This document shows, piece by piece, positions 8,289-17,786 of a stretch of 64,000 bases of DNA. This DNA comes from Streptomyces sp. NBC_00523. GTDB taxonomy: Bacteria > Actinomycetota > Actinomycetes > Streptomycetales > Streptomycetaceae. Below the pieces are notes generated by a model, which saw nothing but the letters and a program-made list of their open reading frames with translations, did not search any database and had not been told where the DNA came from. The stretch lies in the NCBI RefSeq assembly GCF_036346615.1, contig NZ_CP107836.1, forward strand, positions 4,092,001 through 4,156,000. Reading direction: 5' to 3'. The translations under genes were made by a program, and so were the position numbers. How positions within the stretch are numbered: the stretch's first letter is position 1; every line of letters begins with the position of its first letter.

Positions 8289-11200
8289 TTGAGAGTGCGG
8301 AAGAGAACACGCATCCCCTGTGCGATGGTCACCATGGCCGTCGTCGCGGCGGGGTTGATCCAGGGCGGACAGGCGTGGGCCGGTCCGTCCCACGAGGGCA
8401 CCGCGGTGGTGGAGGACGCCGGCCCCCAGGGGCCGCGCCAGGACCAGTCGTCCAAGGTGCTGGCCCCCGAGAAGGACCTGCCGAAGGCATGGAAGAAGTC
8501 CGCGGACCGCGCCGTCACGGTCGCCGGTGACGGATCGGGCCTCCATGTGCTCGCCGCCGACAGCAAGCAGGCGTACCAGTGGCGCACCGTGGCCACGCTC
8601 TCGGAGCCCGGGTTCGGCACGGCCCTGTGGATCGGGAACTCCTGTGTCACCGGGTCCGGCAAACGCGCCGTCGTGGTGTACGCCCCCCGGGAGTTCACCA
8701 ACAAGCCGGAACTGATGGAGCGGGGCGCCTTCGCGGCGGTCGTCGACCTGACGAACGGCAAGGTCACCAAGCTCTCCGACAACGTCACCCTGGGGTACTT
8801 CAACCCCGGCTGCGGTACCGGCGAGACCGCCGTACTGACGCAGCTCGGCGACGACGACCAGAACCGCACCCGGCTGCTGACCGTCGACACGGCCACCGGA
8901 ACCGTCACCCGGAAACAGGCCGAGAACGTCCAGATCACCTCGGCGGTCCCGGTCGGCGACTCCATCGTCGGTGCCGCCGCGGGCCGGCTGATCCGGTTCG
9001 ACCGCGAGGACCGCACCACCGAGCTCGCCGCCACCTCCGGGCCCGCCTTCGAGCTGCGGGCCGACGCCGAGGGCGGCGTCAACTTCCTGGACCGCAAGGG
9101 CAAGACGGTGCGGGCGCGCCGCTCGCTGGACGGCCGCACCACCACCCTCGCGCAGGGCGCCACGGGCTCGCTCGGCCTGGAGGCCGGCACCGCCGGACGG
9201 GTCTTCCTCACCGGCACGCCCACGTCCACGAGCGACCTGCCCGCTCCGGTACGGCACCTGAAGGTGCCGGCCGACGCGAAGGTCTCCTCCACGGGGGCGC
9301 TCGCCGTGGACCAGGCGGTCGCGGTCAGCCTGCGCAGCCATGTGTCGAGCCCCCTGGCGGCGACGGGGTGGAACGCGCCCTCGCCGCTCCAGATCAAGAC
9401 CGAGATCCCGGCGACCTCGAAGAAGATCTCCTTCACGGTGCCCGCGGCCGCGGCCACCGGCCCGGAGGCGGCGCACGCCACAGAGGGCAAAAAGGCGTCC
9501 CCGGCCCTGACGGCCACGGCCAAGGGCGCGACCGCCAAGAACACCGCGACCGCCAAGAACACCGCGACCGCCAAGAGCACCGCCTTGGCGGCGACTGTGG
9601 TCGGCGACCCCAACACCACCATCGACAACGACCGGGCCTGTTCGCAGCCGCGCAACGACCCCAAGCAGCAGGCGTACCAGCCGACGCCCAACCAGGTCGA
9701 GTGGGCCGTCGACATGGCCATACGCGGAGAACTCACCAGCGGGTACGTCCGGCAGGGCGGCTGGCGCACGGCCAACGGGCTCGGCACGGTCAACCCGCAG
9801 GGCATGTTCCCGCTGCCCACCCTGAACGGGACGAACGGCGGACGCATCCCCGCCCAGGTCCTGCTCGGCGTGGTGGCCCAGGAATCGAACATGTGGCAGG
9901 CCGAGGGCGGTGCGCTGCCCGGGCAGACCAGCTCCACCCTCGCGAGCACCAACGGCTTCTACGGCCACCCGAACAGCCCGACCAACCCGTCGGACCACTG
10001 GCTGATCGACTGGACCAAGGCCGACTGCGGCTACGGCATCGGCCAGCAGACCGATGGCATGAAGATCGGAGGCGTCGGTGAGTTCACGGCCGCCGAGCAG
10101 AAGGCCATCGCCCTCGACTACACGTCCAACATCGCGGTGGCGGCGAGGACGCTCTCGGACAAGTGGAACGAGATCCACACCGACAACGCCTCGACCACCC
10201 TCAAGCTGAACACGGACGACCCCGCCGCGCCGGAGAACTGGTTCGCCGCGCTGTGGAACTACAACTCGGGGTTCAACTTCTACGTCCCGGGCGGCGGCCC
10301 GACCGAGCCGTGGGGGCTCGGCTTCCTCAACAACCCGTCGAACCCGCTCTACCCGCCGGACCGGCACGCGTTCCTGGACAACAACACCTACGCCGACGCC
10401 GCCCACCCGCAGAACTGGTCGTACGAGGAGAAGGTGCTCGGCTGGGGCGCCTGGCCGATGGACACCGGGCGCGCCTACGGCTCCGACGGCGTCGTGGACG
10501 ACAGCAACACCGCCGGCTACTCGCCCGCCTGGTGGAGCACCGACCACGACCGCTCCACCGTCAAGCCGGAGCTCGACACCTTCTGCGACCCGCAGGTGAA
10601 CGCCTGCGACCCGGCCAACCCGCCGCGCTGCGAGGTCGACCACCTCGGCGAGACCTGCGACCCGCCGCACTGGTACCACGCGACCCAGACCACCTGGAAG
10701 GTCAACTGCCCCTCCAGTTGCGGCCACGAGTACCTGACGTACAAGACCCTCAGGTCGGAGCTGCCCAACGGCAACAACGGGTCCGGGCACATGTGCAACA
10801 ACTCGGTGCCCGCCGGCGCCCTGGTCGTGGACAACGTGCCCAACGATGTCCCCACGATGACTGACGGCTGCTCCAAGGCGGCCTGGTCCAACAAGGGGAC
10901 CTTCAAGTTCAGCCCGTTCGAAGCGGACAGCGACAAACACTACGAGGCCAAGGGGGACCTCCACCAGATCGGCGGAGGCTTCGGTGACCACTTCTGGTAC
11001 GCCCATACCCGCAACTCCGGTACCGGCGCCACCAACGCGTACGAGTACGACCTCGCCCACACCCCGGATGTCAGCGGGCCCATGGCGATCACCGGCACCT
11101 GGAAGCTGAGCCAGCCGATCGACGGCTGGACCCGCGTCATGGTGCATCTGCCCGATACGGGTTCCCAGACCCAGGACGCGGTCTACACCATCGACCCGGG

Positions 11201-12329
11201 TGCGGGCCCCTCGCAGAACCGCATCCTCAACGTGCACGTGGAGAACAACAGCTGGGTCAGCCTCGGCGTCTTCAACTTCTCCTCCGCGTCGGGCACCCAG
11301 AGCGTCTCGCTGAGCAACTACACGCCCGACGGCACGGCGGACGAGGACGTCACCTGGGACGCCGTCGCCTTCCAGCCGCTTCCGGCCAAGCCCAAGGACA
11401 TCGTCGTGCAGCTCGGCGACTCCTACTCCTCGGGCACCGGCGCCGGTGCGTACGACTACGGGACGGTCACGGGCCCGTACGCCTCCCTCAGCAGCCAGAC
11501 CTCGCCCGGCCACAACTGGAACGCCTGCATGCGCAGCCGCAACTCCTGGGCGCGCAAGGCGGTCCTGGCCAGCTCGTCCACCACGGTGGGGGGCCGCGCG
11601 GATGCCCTGGACAAGACCCTGGACTTCCACTCCGTGGCGTGCAGCGGGGCCTATACGTACGATGTGGATCCCTTCTACGCCTCACCGGGGGTCGGGGATC
11701 CGGGCTCGCTGGGGCGTTACGGGGAGGTGACCCAGATGGACTCGGGCTTCCTCAACGACGACACCACGCTGGTGGCTCTCACCCTGGGCGGGAACGACGC
11801 CAACTTCGGTGGCACCGTGGGTGACTGCGGCAACATCCTCGTGGGCTGCCCGGACGATGCCACCGTCCAGCAGAGGCTCACGTATGCCACGGGCAGGCTG
11901 CCGGACACCCTTGACCGCATCCACAAGAAGGCGAAGAACGCCAAGATCATTCTTCTCGGGTACCCGAAGCTGTTCAATCCGAACAGCCTCACCTGCACCA
12001 GTGTGATGACTACGGGTGCCCAGGTTCTGATCAACGGCTGGGCGGACGACATGAAGGAGAAGCAGCAGGCCGCCGTCAACACCGCCAAGGGGAACGGAGT
12101 CCCCGTGACCTTCTACTCTCCCGACGACGCGTTCGACGGCTACCGGATGTGTGACAACCCCTCGGGCATCAACGACCTGGTCGCAGGTCCCGCCGACGGG
12201 GTACTGGGCGACTTCTCCTGCCCGGGGGCACTGATCTGCCCCAGCATGGAGAGTTACCACCCCACGAACACCGGCACCTCCCGCTACGCCCTGGCCTTCC
12301 AGCAGGCTCTGGCCGCGGCCAAGTACTGA
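8289..12329 (+). CDS. Large secreted SGNH hydrolase with SLT-like and golvesin-like domains
   Basis: A 1,346-residue exported protein. Residues 1-31 are a signal peptide. Residues ~45-355 consist of short strand repeats, possibly a beta-propeller. A TAKNTATAK-type linker follows. Residues ~455-650 resemble a lytic-transglycosylase fold (AQESN with E532, then GYGIGQ). Residues ~875-1035 look like a golvesin C-terminal-like domain. The C-terminal ~310 residues are a GDSL/SGNH esterase with S1045 (LGDSYSSG), N1169 (GGND) and H1324 (SYHPTNTG). The TTG at 8289 has GGAG five bases upstream; a GTG at 8295 is also possible. It probably acts on the cell wall or an extracellular ester. A strong terminator follows. 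Confidence 0.85.
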   Translation: MRVRKRTRIPCAMVTMAVVAAGLIQGGQAWAGPSHEGTAVVEDAGPQGPRQDQSSKVLAPEKDLPKAWKKSADRAVTVAGDGSGLHVLAADSKQAYQWRTVATLSEPGFGTALWIGNSCVTGSGKRAVVVYAPREFTNKPELMERGAFAAVVDLTNGKVTKLSDNVTLGYFNPGCGTGETAVLTQLGDDDQNRTRLLTVDTATGTVTRKQAENVQITSAVPVGDSIVGAAAGRLIRFDREDRTTELAATSGPAFELRADAEGGVNFLDRKGKTVRARRSLDGRTTTLAQGATGSLGLEAGTAGRVFLTGTPTSTSDLPAPVRHLKVPADAKVSSTGALAVDQAVAVSLRSHVSSPLAATGWNAPSPLQIKTEIPATSKKISFTVPAAAATGPEAAHATEGKKASPALTATAKGATAKNTATAKNTATAKSTALAATVVGDPNTTIDNDRACSQPRNDPKQQAYQPTPNQVEWAVDMAIRGELTSGYVRQGGWRTANGLGTVNPQGMFPLPTLNGTNGGRIPAQVLLGVVAQESNMWQAEGGALPGQTSSTLASTNGFYGHPNSPTNPSDHWLIDWTKADCGYGIGQQTDGMKIGGVGEFTAAEQKAIALDYTSNIAVAARTLSDKWNEIHTDNASTTLKLNTDDPAAPENWFAALWNYNSGFNFYVPGGGPTEPWGLGFLNNPSNPLYPPDRHAFLDNNTYADAAHPQNWSYEEKVLGWGAWPMDTGRAYGSDGVVDDSNTAGYSPAWWSTDHDRSTVKPELDTFCDPQVNACDPANPPRCEVDHLGETCDPPHWYHATQTTWKVNCPSSCGHEYLTYKTLRSELPNGNNGSGHMCNNSVPAGALVVDNVPNDVPTMTDGCSKAAWSNKGTFKFSPFEADSDKHYEAKGDLHQIGGGFGDHFWYAHTRNSGTGATNAYEYDLAHTPDVSGPMAITGTWKLSQPIDGWTRVMVHLPDTGSQTQDAVYTIDPGAGPSQNRILNVHVENNSWVSLGVFNFSSASGTQSVSLSNYTPDGTADEDVTWDAVAFQPLPAKPKDIVVQLGDSYSSGTGAGAYDYGTVTGPYASLSSQTSPGHNWNACMRSRNSWARKAVLASSSTTVGGRADALDKTLDFHSVACSGAYTYDVDPFYASPGVGDPGSLGRYGEVTQMDSGFLNDDTTLVALTLGGNDANFGGTVGDCGNILVGCPDDATVQQRLTYATGRLPDTLDRIHKKAKNAKIILLGYPKLFNPNSLTCTSVMTTGAQVLINGWADDMKEKQQAAVNTAKGNGVPVTFYSPDDAFDGYRMCDNPSGINDLVAGPADGVLGDFSCPGALICPSMESYHPTNTGTSRYALAFQQALAAAKY

Positions 12330-12360
12330 CCCCGAGGGCTCCCGCCCTCCGAACCGGCAT

Positions 12361-12399
12361 CAGGGGGTGACCTCCGCAACGCGCGGAGGCCACCCCCTG
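12361..12399 (+). terminator. 17-bp-stem terminator after the SGNH hydrolase gene
   Basis: The arms 12361-12377 and 12383-12399 (CAGGGGGTG / CACCCCCTG at the base) form a 17-pair stem with one mismatch and a five-base loop. It lies 31 bases after the SGNH hydrolase stop and separates it from the next gene. Confidence 0.85.
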
Positions 12400-12417
12400 A
12401 TGCGCCGAAGGACCGCT

Positions 12418-12993
12418 ATGAGCGCCGGCTATTCCCCGCCGCGTCAGTCCGCGACCTACCGTGCCGTCGCCGGCTGCGGCGGGACCCTCGCGGCCGTCGT
12501 CGTCATCGGCTTCGTGTGGGTGATGGCGACGCTTCCCGAACCGCCACCGCCCGGCACCACGACCGAGAGCCAGATGGGCCCCGGCATGGAGCGCGACGCC
12601 GGGGCCTACGCCAGGGCGCTGTTCGACGCCTCCCGCGAAGCCCCGCTCACCGAGGCGCGGCTGGCCGCCGTTCCGGTGCCGCACGAGGGGGGCGTCGAGG
12701 TCGCCGGGCTCTTCCGGGAGGGTGACATCACAGTCGTCACCTTCTCCACGCACGCCCGCTACGGTCGCCCCGACGACCTCCAGGAGACGATGGCCTGCTA
12801 TCAGGTCGAGCTGGTCGCGCGGCTCGACTACCCGAATCTGAAGAAGGCGCCCGACGCGTTCTGCGTCGGGCGGGCCGGGAAGCGGCACAGGGACACGCCC
12901 GGCTCTCAGCCGAACGACAGCGCGTCCGGTGCCAGTGCCGGCACCAGGCCCTCCGCCGCCGCGCGGGTCAGCAGGCCGCGGATCGCCGCGTAG
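12418..12993 (+). CDS. Small membrane-anchored hypothetical protein
   Basis: A 191-residue protein with one N-terminal hydrophobic helix (about residues 17-38) followed by a Pro-rich linker and a soluble domain, probably facing outside the cell. The ATG at 12418 follows GAAGGA with five-base spacing and is preferred over upstream in-frame starts. The final ~29 codons overlap the 3' end of mqnD on the other strand, and that tail looks like read-through of the opposite gene. No family recognised. Confidence 0.6.
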   Translation: MSAGYSPPRQSATYRAVAGCGGTLAAVVVIGFVWVMATLPEPPPPGTTTESQMGPGMERDAGAYARALFDASREAPLTEARLAAVPVPHEGGVEVAGLFREGDITVVTFSTHARYGRPDDLQETMACYQVELVARLDYPNLKKAPDAFCVGRAGKRHRDTPGSQPNDSASGASAGTRPSAAARVSRPRIAA

Positions 12994-13769
12994 CCGTCCT
13001 CGCCCAGGTCCGCGGTGAACTCGTTCACGTACAGGCCGATGTGCTGGTCCGCGACGGACGGGTCCATCTCCTGGGCGTGGGCCGTGACGTACGGGCGGGA
13101 CACCTCGGGATCGTCCCAGGCCATGCGGACCGACGTGCGTACGGACTCGGCGAGGAGCTTCAGGGTGTCCGCGCCCAGCGAGCGCTTGGCGATGATCGCG
13201 CCGAGCGGGATCGGCAGGCCGGTGGTGTCCTCCCAGTGCCGGCCCATGTCGGCCAGGTTGTGCAGGCCGTAGTTCTGGTACGTGAAGCGCGCCTCGTGGA
13301 TGACCAGGCCGGCGTCCACCTTGCCGTCCCGGACGGCGGGCATGATCTCGTCGAAGGGCATGACGACGATCTCGCCCACCCCGCCCGGCACCACCTCGGC
13401 CGCCCAGAGACGGAACAGCAGGTAAGCCGTCGAGCGCTCGCTCGGTACGGCGACCGTCTTCCCGGTCAGGTCGGTGCCCGCCTCGCGGGTCAGGACGAGC
13501 GGGCCGCAGCCCCGGCCCAGCGCCCCACCGCACGGCAGCAGCGCGTACTCCTCCAGGACCCAGGGCAGCACCGCGTACGACACCTTGAGCACGTCCAGTT
13601 CGCCGCGCTCGGCCATGCCGTTGGTGAGGTCGATGTCCGCGAAGGTGACGTCCAGCGCCGGTGCGCCGGGGACCCGGCCGTGCGCCCAGGCGTCGAAGAC
13701 GAACGTGTCGTTCGGGCAGGGCGAGAAGGCGATGCGCAGCGTGTCAGTCCGCGGTGTCGTCTCGGTCAT
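12906..13769 (-). CDS. mqnD: 1,4-dihydroxy-6-naphthoate synthase
   Basis: A 287-residue enzyme that cleaves cyclic dehypoxanthinyl futalosine to 1,4-dihydroxy-6-naphthoate in the futalosine route to menaquinone. The opening FSPCPNDTFVFDAW, the central SERSTAYLLFRLW and MPFDEIMPAVRDGKVDAG are characteristic of MqnD. Its start lies within the end of mqnB (26-base overlap), so the two are translated together. The same gene pair is known in S. coelicolor (SCO4326/SCO4327). Menaquinone is the respiratory quinone of Streptomyces, so this block is housekeeping. Confidence 0.95.
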   Translation of the reverse strand: MTETTPRTDTLRIAFSPCPNDTFVFDAWAHGRVPGAPALDVTFADIDLTNGMAERGELDVLKVSYAVLPWVLEEYALLPCGGALGRGCGPLVLTREAGTDLTGKTVAVPSERSTAYLLFRLWAAEVVPGGVGEIVVMPFDEIMPAVRDGKVDAGLVIHEARFTYQNYGLHNLADMGRHWEDTTGLPIPLGAIIAKRSLGADTLKLLAESVRTSVRMAWDDPEVSRPYVTAHAQEMDPSVADQHIGLYVNEFTADLGEDGYAAIRGLLTRAAAEGLVPALAPDALSFG

Positions 13770-14448
13770 GGCGGGTCCAGCCTTCCAGTACGGGTATGAG
13801 CTTCCCGAACGCCTCGGTCAGCGCGGTCAGCGCGTCGCCGATGCGCCAGGCGTCGCGGTCGCGCGGGCCGACGACGTTCGACACGGCCCTGATCTCCAGG
13901 ACCGGTACGCCGGCCAGGTCCGCCGCCTCCGCGACCCCGAAGCCCTCCATGGACTCGGCGACCGCGTGCGGGTGGGCGGCCAGCAGCGCGGCGGTGCGGT
14001 CCGCCGTGCCGGTGACGGTGGAGACGGTGAGGATGTCCCCGGCCGTCGCCCCGGTGGCCTCGGCGGCGGCGCGTACGAGGGAGCGGGGCGGGAGGTGCGC
14101 GGCGCGGCCGAAGCCGAGCTCGGTCACGGGCACGAAGCCTTCCGGCGTGTCAGCGCCCAGGTCCGCCGCGACGACGCGGCGGGACACGGCCAGCGAGCCG
14201 AGCGGGGCGACCGGCGCGAAGCCGCCGCCGATGCCCGCCGAGACCGCCAGGTCGTAGCGGTCCGCCGCCAGCGCGAACGCCGCCGAGGCCGCCGACGCGG
14301 CCGGGCCCGCGCCGCCCGCGAGCACGTCCAGCGGGCCGGCGCGGTGGATCTCCGCGCCGCGCACCCGGCGCACCTCGGGCTCGTCCCCGTACGCACGCGT
14401 GACCGCGTCCCGTTCCACCGGGACCGCGGTCACGACGAGTACACGCAC
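13744..14448 (-). CDS. mqnB: Futalosine hydrolase
   Basis: A 234-residue nucleoside-phosphorylase-fold enzyme that splits futalosine into dehypoxanthinyl futalosine and hypoxanthine. Visible hallmarks are SAGIGGGFAP, TVTGTADR and the substrate-binding SMEGFGVAEAA. The GTG at 14448 gives the N-terminus VRVLVVTAVPVERDAV expected for the family; a longer in-frame extension is not conserved in character. It begins just past the stop of the DUF2771 gene and overlaps mqnD. Confidence 0.93.
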   Translation of the reverse strand: MRVLVVTAVPVERDAVTRAYGDEPEVRRVRGAEIHRAGPLDVLAGGAGPAASAASAAFALAADRYDLAVSAGIGGGFAPVAPLGSLAVSRRVVAADLGADTPEGFVPVTELGFGRAAHLPPRSLVRAAAEATGATAGDILTVSTVTGTADRTAALLAAHPHAVAESMEGFGVAEAADLAGVPVLEIRAVSNVVGPRDRDAWRIGDALTALTEAFGKLIPVLEGWTRHDRDDTAD

Positions 14449-14449
14449 G

Positions 14450-14932
14450 TCAGTCGGACTTCTCCAGCTTGAAGTGCCAGATGCCGATGACCTTCGCACC
14501 CTTGGTCTCCACGATGCTGACCTGGGAGTTCTTCGGCGCGGCCCCCTCGGTCTGGGTGGAGAAGAAGGCGCTGCCGTTGATCGACCGGTAGGTCTTCTTG
14601 GAGGGCTCGGGCTCGCCGCGCTGGCCGTCGAGGAAGAGGGTCCAGCCGTTGTCCGCGATCTCCGGGTCGACGCCGAAGTGCACCGTGTCGGTCATCGAGA
14701 CCTTGATGCTCTTCTCCGCCTCCTTGTTGAGGCACTTCTGGGCCTCGGAGTTCTTGAGGGCCTTGCCGTCGTTGTAGCAGGCGGCCTCGGAGCTCACCGA
14801 GTTGTCGCCGACCGTCACGGTGGCGAGCGGCGTCGGCTTGTCGCAGGCGGAGAGGACGAGGAGTCCCGCGGACACGGCACCAAGAGCGACGCCGATTCGA
14901 CGGCCCTTACCGGAGAAGAACGCAACGGTCAT
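14450..14932 (-). CDS. DUF2771 lipoprotein
   Basis: A 160-residue exported lipoprotein. The signal peptide ends in a lipobox (VLSAC, Cys at about residue 30), predicting attachment to the outer face of the membrane. The rest is a small soluble domain matching the actinobacterial DUF2771 family. It lies immediately upstream of mqnB and 27 bases downstream of the MFS transporter gene. Its function is unknown, and whether it is linked to menaquinone synthesis is not established. Confidence 0.85.
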   Translation of the reverse strand: MTVAFFSGKGRRIGVALGAVSAGLLVLSACDKPTPLATVTVGDNSVSSEAACYNDGKALKNSEAQKCLNKEAEKSIKVSMTDTVHFGVDPEIADNGWTLFLDGQRGEPEPSKKTYRSINGSAFFSTQTEGAAPKNSQVSIVETKGAKVIGIWHFKLEKSD

Positions 14933-14959
14933 GGGCCGAAGGCTATCGGTCGCTCCCGC

Positions 14960-16381
14960 TCACGCCACGCGGGGGTGCGGCGAGCCGCGCCGCGCGGCGC
15001 CCAGCAGCCCCCGTACGGAGGCGGCCGCGCCGAGGGCGAGCAGCCCGGCGGCGACGGACATGCCCAGTACGCCGTTGAGGGGGAGGGCGATGCCGATCGC
15101 GCCGCCCACCACCCAGGCCATCTGGAGCGCCGTCTCGGAGCGGGCGAACGCGGAGGTCCGCACCTCCTCCGGCACGTCGCGCTGGATCATCGCGTCCAGC
15201 GACAGCTTCGACAGCGCCTGGGTGAGCCCCGCCGTCGCGGCGAGCGCGGCGACCATGACCGTGGAGAAGAAGACGGCCGCCAGGACCGCCACGCCCAGGG
15301 CCAGGGCCAGTACCGAGGCGACGATGATCTCCGGGCCGCGCGCCCGCAGCCAGGAGCCGACCGCCGTGCCCAGCGCGTTGCCCACGCCCGCCGCCACGCC
15401 GACGATGCCCAGCGAGATCGCTGCGCTCTGCCCGGCGAGCGGGTGCTCGCGCAGCAGGAACGCGAGGAAGAAGATCAGGAACCCGGAGAGCGCGCGGTGC
15501 GCCGCGTTGGCCTGGAGGCCGTGCAGCACGGAGGGGCCGACCGACCGCAGTCCGGGCCGCCGCTCGCGGCTCTTGGTCCCGGTCTTGTTTCCGGTCTTGT
15601 TTCCGGGCTTCGTGGAGGACGGCCGCGGCTCGCTTCCGCCGTGCGGCGGTACGAGCTGCGCCCGGCGCTCGCCCTTCGCCGAGTCCACCTTGGGCGGCAG
15701 CGTGAACGCCAGGATCCCGCCGCCGACGAAGATCGCGCACGCGCCGTACAGCGGCCACTGCGGGCCGATCGTCTGGAGCCCCGCCCCGACGGGCGCGGCG
15801 GCCCCGGTGGCCAGCAGCCCGGCCAGGGTCACCCGTGAGTTCGCCTTCACCAGCGAGAACTTCGGTGGCAGCAGGCGCGGTACGACGGCGCTGCGCACCA
15901 CTCCGTACGCCTTCGAGCAGACCAGTACGCCGAGCGCCGCCGGGTACAGCTCCAGGTCGCCGGTGGCGACCGCGCCCGACATGGTCAGCGCCAGCACCGC
16001 CCGCGCCAGCATGGATCCGGCCATCGCGGCCCGGCGGCCGTGCGGCAGGCGGTCCAGGAGCGGGCCGATGACCGGGGCCAGCAGGATGAACGGCGCCATC
16101 GTCACCGCGAGGTACAGCGCGACGCGGCCGCGTGCCTGGTCGGTCGGTACGGAGAAGAACACGGTGGACGCGAGCGCGACGGTGATCATCACATCGCCCG
16201 CGCCGTTCACCGCGTGCAGCTCGATCAGCTTGCCGAGGCCGCTCTCGCCGGCGCCGTGCGCGTGGGTTGCCTTGCGGATGGAGCGGGCGGTGCCGGTGAA
16301 GGGGACGCGCAGGGCATGACCGATCGACCGGCCCGCACTGCGGAGCGGGCCGGGACCGTCGTGCGACCTGGCTGAAGCCAC
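14960..16381 (-). CDS. MFS transporter
   Basis: A 473-residue polytopic membrane protein with about 12 hydrophobic helices. The cytoplasmic loop between the halves (about residues 240-285) is Lys/Arg-rich and contains the short repeat GNKTGNKTGTK. The long N-terminal cytoplasmic tail is basic. The start is a GTG at 16381. Substrate unknown. It heads the minus-strand block with DUF2771, mqnB and mqnD, although its promoter must lie in the 444-base gap to its right. Confidence 0.85.
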   Translation of the reverse strand: MASARSHDGPGPLRSAGRSIGHALRVPFTGTARSIRKATHAHGAGESGLGKLIELHAVNGAGDVMITVALASTVFFSVPTDQARGRVALYLAVTMAPFILLAPVIGPLLDRLPHGRRAAMAGSMLARAVLALTMSGAVATGDLELYPAALGVLVCSKAYGVVRSAVVPRLLPPKFSLVKANSRVTLAGLLATGAAAPVGAGLQTIGPQWPLYGACAIFVGGGILAFTLPPKVDSAKGERRAQLVPPHGGSEPRPSSTKPGNKTGNKTGTKSRERRPGLRSVGPSVLHGLQANAAHRALSGFLIFFLAFLLREHPLAGQSAAISLGIVGVAAGVGNALGTAVGSWLRARGPEIIVASVLALALGVAVLAAVFFSTVMVAALAATAGLTQALSKLSLDAMIQRDVPEEVRTSAFARSETALQMAWVVGGAIGIALPLNGVLGMSVAAGLLALGAAASVRGLLGAARRGSPHPRVA

Positions 16382-16825
16382 TTGGTCATAGTGCCCCAGG
16401 ACCGGGCAACGCGAACCGGCATCCTGGCGGGGCGCGGTCCGGACCGCCCCGTCGGGTCAGTGCCGCGCCGGTGCCGGGACGGGGCGCGCGGCGTCGGTTC
16501 GGCGCGAAAAGGCCGTGCGCGGGGGTCCGGGAGCGGCCTTGCGCGGGGTCGGCGCGGGGGTGGAATCGTCGGCGTTTCGGACGGCAGGTGGGCGGGGAGC
16601 GGCGGAGAGGGTAGCGTGCGTAGCGCGCCACCGGCGGTTGTTCTCGGCCGCGCGCCTCTCGTCGATCCCGCAGAATGGATGACGGAAGGCGTGCCCGAGG
16701 TTGGCTCAACGGGTGTGGACGTCGACGCGGCCCTCAGGTCCGCTCCGTCCGCGACCGTATGGCCGAAATCGATGGTCGATGTGCTGGCGCGCTCGTGAGA
16801 CTGGCGTAGGAGAGAAGCGAGACCT
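16382..16825. other. Divergent intergenic region without a gene
   Basis: A 444-base gap between the MFS and DUF3027 genes, which are read outward from it. Open frames here are long only because of high GC and lack family character. The right end holds GGAGAGAAG as a likely ribosome-binding site for the DUF3027 gene. Nothing else is recognised. Confidence 0.5.
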
Positions 16826-17734
16826 GTGAGTGCTGCGACGACGCGAGGCCGTTCGGCCCGTACCGCCCGTACCCCCGCTCCCGACCGTTTGTGCGCCGAG
16901 GCGGTAGACCTCGCCCGCACGGCGGCGGAGGAGGCGGCCGCGCCGGGGATCGTGGGTGAGCATGTGGCGGTGGTCTCCGAGGGGGACCGGGTCGTCACGC
17001 ACTACTTCGAGTGCAAGGACCCCGGCTACCGGGGCTGGCGCTGGGCCGTGACGGTGGCCCGTGCGTCCCGCGCGAAGAACGTCACCCTGGACGAGACCGT
17101 GCTGCTGCCGGGCTCCGACGCGCTGCTCGCGCCGGAGTGGGTGCCGTGGAGCGAGCGGCTGCGGCCGGGGGACATGGGTCCGGGGGACCTGCTGCCGACC
17201 GAGTCGGACGACCTGCGGCTCGAACCGGGCTACACGGGGGCGGACGAGCCGCTGCCGAACGCGCCGGCCACCGATGAGCTGGCCGACCTGGTGGACGTCG
17301 AGGACGCGGAGCTGACGACGCGCCCGGACCCGGCCGTGCGCGGATCGATCGCGGCGGTGGCGGACGAGCTCGGCATGCGGCGGGCGCGGGTGCTGTCGCG
17401 TTACGGGCTGCACTCGGCGGCGGACCGCTGGGACGAGGAGTTCGGCCCGAAGACCCCGATGGCACAGGCCGCGCCGGCCTCGTGCGTCTCCTGCGCCTTC
17501 CTGGTCCCGCTGTCGGGCTCGCTGCGGCAGGCGTTCGGGGTGTGCGCGAACGAGTTCGGTCCGGCGGACGGGCATGTGGTGTCGCTGTCGTACGGGTGCG
17601 GGGGCCACTCGGAGGCGGCGGTCATGCCGAAGCCGCCGGCGGCGGTGCCGCATCGGCTGGACACGATGCGGGTGGATGAGTACGCGTTGCACGATGAGGC
17701 CCGGGGGGCCTCGGGGGACCTGGGGGACGCGTAG
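16826..17734 (+). CDS. DUF3027 domain protein
   Basis: A 302-residue soluble protein of the actinobacterial DUF3027 family. The conserved blocks HYFECKDPGYRGWRW and CVSCAFLVPLSGSLRQAFG are present, followed by a Cys-containing tail (VCANEFGPADG, YGCGGHSEA). The Cys-x2-Cys and later cysteines could bind metal. The start is GTG after GGAGAGAAG. Its function is unknown. In this window it stands just upstream of the sacsin-type ATPase gene, separated by a long inverted repeat. Confidence 0.85.
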   Translation: MSAATTRGRSARTARTPAPDRLCAEAVDLARTAAEEAAAPGIVGEHVAVVSEGDRVVTHYFECKDPGYRGWRWAVTVARASRAKNVTLDETVLLPGSDALLAPEWVPWSERLRPGDMGPGDLLPTESDDLRLEPGYTGADEPLPNAPATDELADLVDVEDAELTTRPDPAVRGSIAAVADELGMRRARVLSRYGLHSAADRWDEEFGPKTPMAQAAPASCVSCAFLVPLSGSLRQAFGVCANEFGPADGHVVSLSYGCGGHSEAAVMPKPPAAVPHRLDTMRVDEYALHDEARGASGDLGDA

Positions 17735-17786
17735 CCGGACTTCGCCCGGGGCCCCTGTGTCCTCGGGTCCCTCCGGCGAACCGGTT

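Noticed and set aside
8029-8292. 87-codon frame ending at the SGNH hydrolase start (TTGA overlap)
   Set aside because: The overlap looks like coupling, but the codons lack Streptomyces third-position bias, the region is AT-rich and no motif is seen; a leader is more likely.
7989-11630. 1,213-codon minus-strand open frame
   Set aside because: It is antisense to the SGNH hydrolase gene, rich in Gly/Arg/Val, has no family motif and owes its length to GC-rich third positions of the real gene.
12906-12993. Conserved C-terminal tail of the 12418 protein over mqnD
   Set aside because: These codons mirror the mqnD 3' end and carry no independent signal; the protein probably just lacks an earlier stop.
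16382-16798. 139-codon plus-strand frame in the gap before DUF3027
   Set aside because: Arg/Gly/Ala composition, no ribosome-binding site, no recognisable family.
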